Assembly: GCF_002742645.2 (NCBI RefSeq)
Contig: NZ_CP033875.1
Location: 3,698,001 to 3,762,000, forward strand
Reading direction: 5' to 3'
Source of the DNA: Caulobacter sp. FWC26
GTDB lineage: Bacteria > Pseudomonadota > Alphaproteobacteria > Caulobacterales > Caulobacteraceae
DNA length: 64,000 nucleotides
Below are positions 57,301 through 64,000 of this stretch, piece after piece (the first letter of the stretch is position 1; every line of letters begins with the position of its first letter). The position numbers and the translations under genes were made by a program. The notes beneath the pieces are model-generated. The model ran no database searches. It saw only the letters and a program-made list of their open reading frames with translations, and was not told where the DNA came from.

Positions 57301-59277
57301 GTGTGCATTCAATGCCAGCGGTACGGGCTGAACCTGCACGGCGATGATGGCCTCGGCGCCATCTCGGGCGGCGGTGATCCGCTGGCCTTCGTCGACGCCG
57401 ACTCCCGCACCGGAACCATCGACGGCAAGAAGAGCCTGACCGTCGAGCAGGCCGCCTCGCAGTTGCTGCGGGGCGAACCGGGCTGGTCGGCGGCGCTCTA
57501 CGTGCCGGCGACGGTGACCTACGCCTACCGCTCGACCGCCCCGACCAACATGCCGACCGACACTGGCGGCTTTTCGCGTTTCAACGCCGCGCAGATCGCC
57601 CAGACCGAGAAGGCGCTGCAGTCCTGGGCCGATGTGGCCAACATCACGTTCGTCAGGGTCGGCCAGGGCGCGTCTGACGAGGACGCCTACAGCGACAGCG
57701 CCTCGATCCTGTTCGGGAACTTCTCGACGGGCGAGTCCGACGCGGCCGGCTTCGCCTACTATCCGGGCAACACGGCGGCGACCAGCCGCTCGGGCGATGT
57801 CTGGCTGAAGTCGACGCTGGGCTACAACACCAACCCCAGCGCCTCGAACTATGGCGGCATGGTGATCGTCCACGAGATCGGACACGCCATCGGCCTAGCC
57901 CACCCCGCCGAATACAACGCCAGCGAGACCGAACCGGTCACCTACGCCAAGCACGCCGAGTATTATGAGGACAGCCGCCAGTACACGGTGATGTCCTACT
58001 TCGGAGAGGCCAACACCGGGGGCTCCTTTCAGGGGGCCTACGCCTCATCGCCCCTGCTGGACGACATCGCCGCAGCCCAGATGGCCTACGGCGCCAACAT
58101 GAACACCCGCACCGGCGATACGGTGTACGGCTTCAATTCCACGGCCGGTCGGGACTGGTTCCTGGCCACCTCGTCCTCGAGCAAGCTGGTGTTCGCGGTG
58201 TGGGACGCCGGCGGCGTCGATACGCTGGATTTCTCCGGCTACAAGGTCAACCAGATCATCGACCTGCGCTCGGGCTATTTCTCCAGCGTCGGCGGCCTGA
58301 AGGGCAATGTCACCATCGCGATGAACGCGGTGATCGAGAACGCCATCGGCGGCTCGGGGATCGACACCATCAACGGCAACGCGGCCGACAACCGTCTGGT
58401 GGGCGGCGCCGGCGCCGATGTGCTGGACGGCGGCAAGGGGATCGACACGGCCGTCTATTCCGGCGCCTTCGCCAACTACAAGGTGACGGCGGGCGTGGAC
58501 GGGGCCTGGTCTGTCGCCGACCGGGTCGGGGGCGACGGAACCGACAGCCTGTTGAACATCGAGCGACTGTCGTTCAGCGACCGCACCGTCAGTCTGGTCG
58601 ACAGCCGCGTAGCCACGGCGGTCAGCAACATCCTGCGCCTGGCGACCTTCAGCGCCGCCGCCGAGCCGATCACCAAGAGCTTGGGCGCGTCGATGGCCAC
58701 GGGCGCCAGCTATACGGACGCCATCGGGCAAGTATCGAAGGCCGCGCTTTCCACCAGCGGCGTGGCGGTGATGGCCTACCAGTTCTTCACCGGCAAGACG
58801 CCGACGGCGGCGGGCATGGACTATCTGGTCAATCCCGACGGCGTGAACGGCAATAACCTCAACAGCGCCTACTACCAGTCGTTCAACCTGGAAAACCGCT
58901 ACATCAACTTCGCGGTCAACCTGGGAAAGGTCGGCGAAGGCGCGGCCAAGTTCACCGCCGACTACGGCGGGCTGACCCTGTTCGAGGCCACCCGCAAGGC
59001 CTACGCCACGATCTTCGGCCCGACCCCGACCGACGAGAAGATCCACGCCCTGATCGACACGCGCGCCGACTATTTCGCCGCCTACGGCCAGGACGGTCTG
59101 AACGGCCAGGGCACGAAGGCGGCGATGGTCGGGTGGCTGATGGCCGAAGCGGGCAAGGCCAATATCGGCGTCTACGCCAAGTCCGCCGGCGCTCTGTTCA
59201 TGGACCAGGCCACGCAAGACGCCTACGGCGTCGACCTTGTAGCCGTCTACGCCAAGCCGGAATACAGCCTGATCTGA
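57301..59277 (+). CDS. sapA: Serralysin-like metalloprotease, S-layer-associated SapA
   Basis: 658 residues from GTG 57301, which has GGAG seven bases upstream. Zinc site HEIGHAIGLAHP with Met-turn VMSYF identify an M10/serralysin (metzincin) protease. RTX-like glycines (GGSGIDTINGN, GGAGADVLDGGKGIDTA) bind calcium. The C-terminal 200 residues (YQFFTGKTPTAAGMDYLVNP; ATRKAYATIFGPTPTDEKIH) resemble a DUF4214/S-layer-type domain. I recall SapA of C. crescentus as a 658-residue protease that cleaves unfolded S-layer protein, at this locus. No Sec signal; type I-like export or surface anchoring is expected. Longer start GTG 57283 is possible. Confidence 0.9.
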   Translation: MCIQCQRYGLNLHGDDGLGAISGGGDPLAFVDADSRTGTIDGKKSLTVEQAASQLLRGEPGWSAALYVPATVTYAYRSTAPTNMPTDTGGFSRFNAAQIAQTEKALQSWADVANITFVRVGQGASDEDAYSDSASILFGNFSTGESDAAGFAYYPGNTAATSRSGDVWLKSTLGYNTNPSASNYGGMVIVHEIGHAIGLAHPAEYNASETEPVTYAKHAEYYEDSRQYTVMSYFGEANTGGSFQGAYASSPLLDDIAAAQMAYGANMNTRTGDTVYGFNSTAGRDWFLATSSSSKLVFAVWDAGGVDTLDFSGYKVNQIIDLRSGYFSSVGGLKGNVTIAMNAVIENAIGGSGIDTINGNAADNRLVGGAGADVLDGGKGIDTAVYSGAFANYKVTAGVDGAWSVADRVGGDGTDSLLNIERLSFSDRTVSLVDSRVATAVSNILRLATFSAAAEPITKSLGASMATGASYTDAIGQVSKAALSTSGVAVMAYQFFTGKTPTAAGMDYLVNPDGVNGNNLNSAYYQSFNLENRYINFAVNLGKVGEGAAKFTADYGGLTLFEATRKAYATIFGPTPTDEKIHALIDTRADYFAAYGQDGLNGQGTKAAMVGWLMAEAGKANIGVYAKSAGALFMDQATQDAYGVDLVAVYAKPEYSLI

Positions 59278-59380
59278 AACGCCGTCGGCGCTTTCCCCGA
59301 TCAGCAAGCTTTACCTCGCGCGCCGAGCCCGCTAGCCATGTCGATGGAGGGATCACATCGATATCGGAGCATGACGCCGC

Positions 59381-61000
59381 ATGAGCGACGCCCCGCCCCC
59401 TGTTTCCTCTCCTCCGCCCCGACAAAAGGGACTGCTCGGCGCCGTCGAGCGACTGGGCAACCTGCTGCCCGAGCCCGTGATGATCTTCGTCTGGCTGATC
59501 CTGGGCCTGATGGTCCTGTCGGCCATCGGCCAGGCCCTGGGCTGGTCGGCCTCGATCACCTATGCCGGCGACGAGGCCCCGCAGTTCGGCGAGCTTGAGA
59601 ACGGCGTCCTGACCTATGCGGCCAGCAGCCTGTTCTCCGAGGCCAATCTGGCGCGCCTGTTCACCGAGATGCCCAAGACCCTGACCAGCTTCGCCCCGCT
59701 GGGCCTGGTGCTGGTGGTGATTCTGGGCGCGGCCGTGGCCGAGCGATCGGGCCTGTTCAGCGCTCTGATCCGCGCCAGCCTGCGCGAGGCGCCCAAGCGC
59801 ATTCTCACGCCCCTGGTCGTGATCATCGGCATGGTCTCACACCATGCTTCGGATGCGGCCTATGTGGTGTTCATCCCGCTGGCCGGCCTGCTTTACGCGG
59901 CGGTCGGACGCCATCCGCTGGCCGGCATCGCGGCCGGTTTCGCAGCGGTTTCGGGCGGTTTCGCCGGCAATCTGACGCCGGGCCAGTTCGACGTGGTGCT
60001 GTTCGGGTTCACCCAGGAAGCCGCGCGGATCATCGACCCGACCTGGACCATGAACCCGCTGGGCAACTGGTGGTTCATCCTGGCCATCGTGGTCGTCTTC
60101 ACCCCGATCGCCTGGTTCCTGACCGACAAGGTGGTCGAACCGCGCCTTGGCCCTTGGGGCGGTCAGGCCGACGATGCGCTGAAGGCCGAACTGGCCAAAT
60201 CCGCCGTCACGCCTGAAGAAAAGCGCGGCCTGAAGTTCGCCGGCCTCGCCGCGCTGGCGATCGTCGCCCTGTTCGCCGCGCTGAGCCTCACGCCCGGCTT
60301 CACGCCGCTGATCGACGAGACCAAGACGGGCCCCGCGCAACTGACCCCGTTCTACGGCGCCCTGATCGCCGGCTTCATGCTGCTGTTCCTGGCCAGCGGC
60401 GTCGCCTATGGCGTCGGCGTCGGCACGGTGAAGACCGAGGGCGACGTCGTGACCATGATGGCCGACGGGGTCCGCTCGGTGGCCCCCTACATCGTCTTCG
60501 CCTTCTTCGCCGCTCACTTCGTGGCGATGTTCAACTGGTCGCGCCTGGGTCCGATCGCCGCCATCCACGGCGCCGAGGCGCTGAAGGCGATGAACCTGCC
60601 CGCGCCCCTGCTGCTGGTCAGCGTGCTGGGCTTCTCGTCGGTGCTGGATCTCTTCATCGGCTCGGCCTCGGCCAAGTGGAGCGCCCTGGCCCCCGTGGTG
60701 GTGCCGATGTTCATGCTGCTGGGCATCTCGCCCGAGATGACCACCGCCGCCTATCGCATGGGCGACAGCTTCACCAACCTGATGACGCCGCTGATGAGCT
60801 ATTTCCCGCTGGTGCTGGCCATGACCCGCCGCTGGGACCCGAGCATGGGCGTCGGTTCGCTGCTGGCCCTGATGCTGCCCTACGCCCTGGCCTTCATGGT
60901 CGCCGGCGTCCTGATGACCCTGGCCTGGGTGGCCTTCGACTGGCCGCTCGGTCCTGCCGCCCAGGTCCACTACACCCCGCCCGGCAGCCTGCTGAAATAA
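59381..61000 (+). CDS. AbgT-family transporter
   Basis: 539 residues, about 11-13 TM helices. Family blocks include GAAVAERSGLFSALIRASLR, MVSHHASDAAYVVFIPLAGL, FMLLFLASGVAYGVGVGTVK and GDSFTNLMTPLMSYFPLVLA. AbgT proteins import p-aminobenzoyl-glutamate; MtrF/YdaH members export sulfonamides and other antimetabolites, so direction is not fixed. Start ATG 59381. Monocistronic by context. Confidence 0.93.
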   Translation: MSDAPPPVSSPPPRQKGLLGAVERLGNLLPEPVMIFVWLILGLMVLSAIGQALGWSASITYAGDEAPQFGELENGVLTYAASSLFSEANLARLFTEMPKTLTSFAPLGLVLVVILGAAVAERSGLFSALIRASLREAPKRILTPLVVIIGMVSHHASDAAYVVFIPLAGLLYAAVGRHPLAGIAAGFAAVSGGFAGNLTPGQFDVVLFGFTQEAARIIDPTWTMNPLGNWWFILAIVVVFTPIAWFLTDKVVEPRLGPWGGQADDALKAELAKSAVTPEEKRGLKFAGLAALAIVALFAALSLTPGFTPLIDETKTGPAQLTPFYGALIAGFMLLFLASGVAYGVGVGTVKTEGDVVTMMADGVRSVAPYIVFAFFAAHFVAMFNWSRLGPIAAIHGAEALKAMNLPAPLLLVSVLGFSSVLDLFIGSASAKWSALAPVVVPMFMLLGISPEMTTAAYRMGDSFTNLMTPLMSYFPLVLAMTRRWDPSMGVGSLLALMLPYALAFMVAGVLMTLAWVAFDWPLGPAAQVHYTPPGSLLK

Positions 61001-61133
61001 GCGATGGACAAAGACCCCAAGGCGCCGCGCCGCGTCTTGGGGTTCTGCCGTCGCAAGCCGCCCGGCGCCGCATTTCCCCTGCCGCGCACAGTAGTCCCCG
61101 CCCACAAAGATGACCAAGCCGCGAATATGCGAA

Positions 61134-61148
61134 TGCGATTGACTCGCA
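61134..61148. promoter_or_regulatory. Inverted repeat (Fur-like) upstream of the TonB receptor
   Basis: TGCGA-TTGAC-TCGCA, 5-5-5 perfect arms, 48 bp before the receptor ATG, in an AT-richer stretch. Caulobacter Fur sites are often TGC/GCA-edged repeats; this is a candidate only. Confidence 0.4.
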
Positions 61149-61195
61149 ATATTATCTGACGTAGCCCCTCGCGCATGTTCCGTTCGGGGGTTTCC

Positions 61196-63526
61196 ATGCG
61201 TCGATGTCTGCTGGCCGCTTGTTCTTTCGCGATTTTGGGTCTGGCTCAGGCCGCCTCGGCTGAGGAGGTCGGCGTTCCACCGGTTCCGGGCGACGACCAG
61301 TCCACCGCCGTCGAAGCCGTTGTGATCACCGGCGAAAAGACTTCACGCTCGCTGCAGCAGACCGTGACCAGCGTCGCGGTGACCACGGCCGCGCGCATCG
61401 AGCGCGAGAACATCCAGACCTTCTTCGACGTGGTCGCCCGCACGGCGAACATGAGCGAGACCTATGGCAAGACCGGCTTCACGATCCGTGGCGTCAGCAA
61501 CATGAACGTCTCGGGCGGCGGGACCGGCGGCTTGGCGACGGTCTATGTCGACGGCGCGGCGCTGCCGGTGGAAGCGGTCTACGGCGGCCCCCTCGAGATG
61601 TGGGACATTGGGCAGGTCGAGATCCTGCGCGGTCCGCAATCGACCTTGCAGGGGCGCAACTCCCTTGCGGGCGCCGTGATCATCACCTCGGCCAACCCGA
61701 CCTACACGCCCCAGTTTCGCGCGCGCGTGAACCTGGCCAGCGGCGACGAGCGCACGTTCGCGTTCGCGGCCGGCGGCCCCATCGTCGCGGATCAACTGGC
61801 CTTCCGCGCCGCCGTCGAGAAGAAGGACAGCGACGGCTTCGTCTACAATCCGACGCTGAAGCGGGATATCGACGCGCTGGACAGCCTGACGGTCCGGGGC
61901 AAGCTTCTGTTCACGCCCAGCGCCCTGCCCGGCCTGAAGGCGACCCTGACCTACGCCCATAGCGACCGCGACGCCGGCTATCAGTTCACCTACGCCCGCA
62001 TCGACACACCCGACTTCTACAAGCACCGGGTTGACCTGTCGGGTGATCCGACCCGGACCCGGACCAAGACCGACATCCTCACCGCCGATGTCAGCTACAA
62101 GCTCAGCGACACCCTGACCTTGAACGCGATCGCCTCGTTCAACACGGTCAAGACCAACGCGACCTACGACCTCGACTTCCAGGCGCCCCGGATATCGTAC
62201 GGCGCGCGGCGCGAGAACATCGACACCGCATCCCAGGAACTGCGCCTGAATCACGACGGGGCCCGGCTGAAGGGGCTGATCGGCGTCTACCATGCCCGGC
62301 GCGACGCGGAGGACAAGAGCGCCAGCCAGGTCAATGTCGACTTCCCGAGAGCGACCCTGGTCAACGTCCTCACCTCGACCCTGCTGGCGGGCCTCCCCAA
62401 CCCCACAGCGCCCCAGCAGGCCGCCGCCGCCGCTCAGGCCAACGCCTTCGCCAACCTCTATGTCGCGGCCCTTCCGGTGATCCCGGTGGACTATTCCGGT
62501 GATCAGCCGTCGATCGTCTCCACCAGCGCCGTCTTCGCCGACGGCAGCTACGCGCTGACCGATAAGCTGAGCCTCCTGGGCGGCTTCCGCTACGATCACG
62601 AGAAGAACACCGGCGGCAGCGTCCAAGTCGCCCGCTTCACCGGCGTCTATCCCACGCCGGCGGCCTTCGGCGCCTACGCGCCGTACGTGACCCAGGTGAA
62701 CGCCTTCGTCGCCGCGATGGTGGCCCAGGCGGGCTCCTCCTCGCCGGAGACCACCCGGTCGTTCAACGCGTTCCTGCCCAAGGTCGGGATCAAGTACGAC
62801 TGGACGCCGGACATCAACACCAGCCTCGTCGCCCAGCGCGGCTACCGGTCCGGCGGCTCGACGGTGAACATCGCCCGCTCAACGGTCGTGGCCTATGACC
62901 CGGAATACACCTGGAACTACGAGGCTTCGCTCCGGACCGCCTGGCTGGACGGCGCCCTGACCGTCAACGCCAACGCCTTCTATGTCGACTGGAAGGACCA
63001 GCAGGTGATGGTGAACCTGGGCTTGAACAGTTACGATTATGAGGTCCGTAACGCTGGCAAGTCGCACCTCTACGGTTTCGAACTGGAAGTCGCCCAACGC
63101 GTCACGGAAGCTCTGTCGTGGTACGCGTCGCTGGGCCGCACCAAAACCCGGTTCGACGACTTCGCGATCACCTCGGGTGTCGACACCCGCAACCTCTCGG
63201 GGTCCGAGTTCCCCTACGCGCCCCGTTGGACGGTCGCCTTGGGCGCCGACTATCGCTGGTCCAACGGACTGGTCGCGCACCTCGACGGAAACTACCGGTC
63301 TCGCAGCTACTCCTCGGCGGGCCTGCAGCAGGCGCAGGACGACGTCGTCAAGGCGCGCGTCGTGTTCAACGGCCGCTTCGGCTACGAGCGCGGCCATTGG
63401 GGCGCGTACCTCTATGGCAAGAACCTGCTGAACGCGACCTACGCGCAGTACACACGCGCGGACGTTGGCGTGGCTCTGCTGAGCGAGCCTCGGGTGGTGG
63501 GCCTGACCCTGGAGACTCGCTGGTGA
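61196..63526 (+). CDS. TonB-dependent outer-membrane receptor
   Basis: 776 residues. Signal (CLLAACSFAILGLAQAASA), TonB box-like VEAVVITGEK, plug domain (FTIRGVSNMN; VEILRGPQSTLQGRNSLAGA), then a 22-strand barrel ending in Trp (VGLTLETRW). Imports siderophores or other large ligands with TonB energy. ATG 61196 has GGGGG six bases upstream; ATG 61175 has none. The next gene overlaps it by GTGA and looks like an accessory inner-membrane protein, which suggests iron acquisition. Confidence 0.93.
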   Translation: MRRCLLAACSFAILGLAQAASAEEVGVPPVPGDDQSTAVEAVVITGEKTSRSLQQTVTSVAVTTAARIERENIQTFFDVVARTANMSETYGKTGFTIRGVSNMNVSGGGTGGLATVYVDGAALPVEAVYGGPLEMWDIGQVEILRGPQSTLQGRNSLAGAVIITSANPTYTPQFRARVNLASGDERTFAFAAGGPIVADQLAFRAAVEKKDSDGFVYNPTLKRDIDALDSLTVRGKLLFTPSALPGLKATLTYAHSDRDAGYQFTYARIDTPDFYKHRVDLSGDPTRTRTKTDILTADVSYKLSDTLTLNAIASFNTVKTNATYDLDFQAPRISYGARRENIDTASQELRLNHDGARLKGLIGVYHARRDAEDKSASQVNVDFPRATLVNVLTSTLLAGLPNPTAPQQAAAAAQANAFANLYVAALPVIPVDYSGDQPSIVSTSAVFADGSYALTDKLSLLGGFRYDHEKNTGGSVQVARFTGVYPTPAAFGAYAPYVTQVNAFVAAMVAQAGSSSPETTRSFNAFLPKVGIKYDWTPDINTSLVAQRGYRSGGSTVNIARSTVVAYDPEYTWNYEASLRTAWLDGALTVNANAFYVDWKDQQVMVNLGLNSYDYEVRNAGKSHLYGFELEVAQRVTEALSWYASLGRTKTRFDDFAITSGVDTRNLSGSEFPYAPRWTVALGADYRWSNGLVAHLDGNYRSRSYSSAGLQQAQDDVVKARVVFNGRFGYERGHWGAYLYGKNLLNATYAQYTRADVGVALLSEPRVVGLTLETRW

Positions 63527-64000
63527 GCGCGCTTTGGGTGCTGACCCTGGCGCCGTTGCCCGTCGCGGGCGCCGCCATGCTCAAGCGGGCCTGGGAGCGC
63601 CCCACGCCCCAACGCCCCTGGCTGATCCTGGGCGGCTGGGGCCTGCTGCTGCTGGCGCTCCTCGCCTCGGTTCCGCTGATGGGGCCTGTGCGCGGCCCCG
63701 CCGCCGTCCTGGCGCTGGGGTCCACCGCGGTGCTCGCGCTTGTGGCGATTGGCGTCGAACTGAGGAACGCCCGCAGGAAGGCCGCCCGGGAGCTGGCGCC
63801 CGAACCCTCCGATCGCCGACGCGTCGCCTGGCGTGGGTGGCTGCGCGGCTTTCTGGCCGGCCCTCTGGCGGGCGTCGCAGCCCTGGGCTGCGGTCTGGCG
63901 GTGGCGATCTGCGCGCCCGGTCAGGTTCAGAGCCGGATGGTCGTCGGCGGACTGATCGTCCCCTTCCTGTGGGCGGCCGGCATGGCCTGGACCCTTTCCG
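63523..64000 (+). CDS. Membrane protein coupled to the TonB receptor, cut by window end
   Basis: Starts at GTG 63523, overlapping the receptor stop by four bases, and stays open to the window end (159 codons seen). Four hydrophobic helices are visible: ALWVLTLAPLPVAGAAML, WLILGGWGLLLLALLASVPL, AAVLALGSTAVLALVAIGV, GPLAGVAALGCGLAVAI. Arg-rich segment between helices 3 and 4. Position after a TonB receptor recalls accessory proteins of iron-uptake loci; family not certain. Confidence 0.8.
   Translation, partial: MSALWVLTLAPLPVAGAAMLKRAWERPTPQRPWLILGGWGLLLLALLASVPLMGPVRGPAAVLALGSTAVLALVAIGVELRNARRKAARELAPEPSDRRRVAWRGWLRGFLAGPLAGVAALGCGLAVAICAPGQVQSRMVVGGLIVPFLWAAGMAWTLS

Noticed and set aside
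1..64000. CRISPR arrays, tRNA or rRNA genes, prophage
   Set aside because: No regularly spaced direct repeats, no cloverleaf-like intergenic sequence and no phage gene set were seen.

Overview
The window is high-GC alphaproteobacterial chromosome and almost certainly comes from Caulobacter, close to C. crescentus. The argument rests on gene content and order as I recall them for that species: putA, a flagellin pair, cydAB/cydDC, fixLJ-fixT-fixK, motA without motB, an OmpA-like porin and the S-layer protease SapA. Only two flagellin genes stand at the flagellin locus, where I recall three (fljM/N/O) in C. crescentus, so this may be a different strain or species. No tRNA, rRNA, CRISPR array, IS element or prophage is visible. 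Genes are packed at about one per kb with strong GC3 bias.

Layout. 1-3.7 kb: putA (its start codon is cut by the window edge) and a toxin-antitoxin pair. 3.8-18.6 kb: a plant-polysaccharide block (GH5 mannanase-like, type B carboxylesterase, GH3 beta-glucosidase, GH31 alpha-xylosidase with PA14 insert, dgoK-dgoA), interrupted by two flagellins and a wrbA/LysR pair. LacI-type palindromes precede four of these genes. 18.7-26 kb: a LuxR-type regulator with a nested ORF, Caulobacter-type small proteins, a thiolase, a carotenoid oxygenase, a sorbosone-dehydrogenase-like lipoprotein and a GDSL esterase. 26-36.3 kb: an RND efflux pump, GST, flavin monooxygenase, DUF2164, TetR, alpha/beta hydrolase and quinone reductase, separated by intergenic repeats of three families. 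36.4-39.7 kb: rpmH-(leader ORF)-rnpA-yidC-engB. 39.9-41 kb: DUF3850 protein and a CheW.

41-51 kb is an oxygen-response island: cydABX with divergent cydDC, a 33-residue membrane protein, fixL-fixJ, fixT and fixK. TTG-N8-CAA (FNR/FixK) boxes lie at 44041, 47480 and 50134. These suggest a circuit in which heme-PAS FixL and FixJ turn on fixK, FixK acts on the bd oxidase, fixT and the small membrane gene, and the Cys-rich receiver FixT feeds back. 51-64 kb: MFS transporter, motA, an Ala-rich lipoprotein, mnmC, OmpA-like porin with long polyproline, sapA, an AbgT-family transporter, a TonB-dependent receptor and a truncated membrane protein running off the end.

Items most worth a second look: a 23-codon leader ORF threaded through a terminator-like hairpin just before rnpA; the FixK-boxed 33-residue membrane gene with its own terminator; a twin-hairpin leader shared by both flagellin mRNAs; a LuxR regulator whose open frame spans a second, well-coded gene; a ParE/RelE-type toxin that seems to lack any standard start codon; and the three intergenic repeat families.
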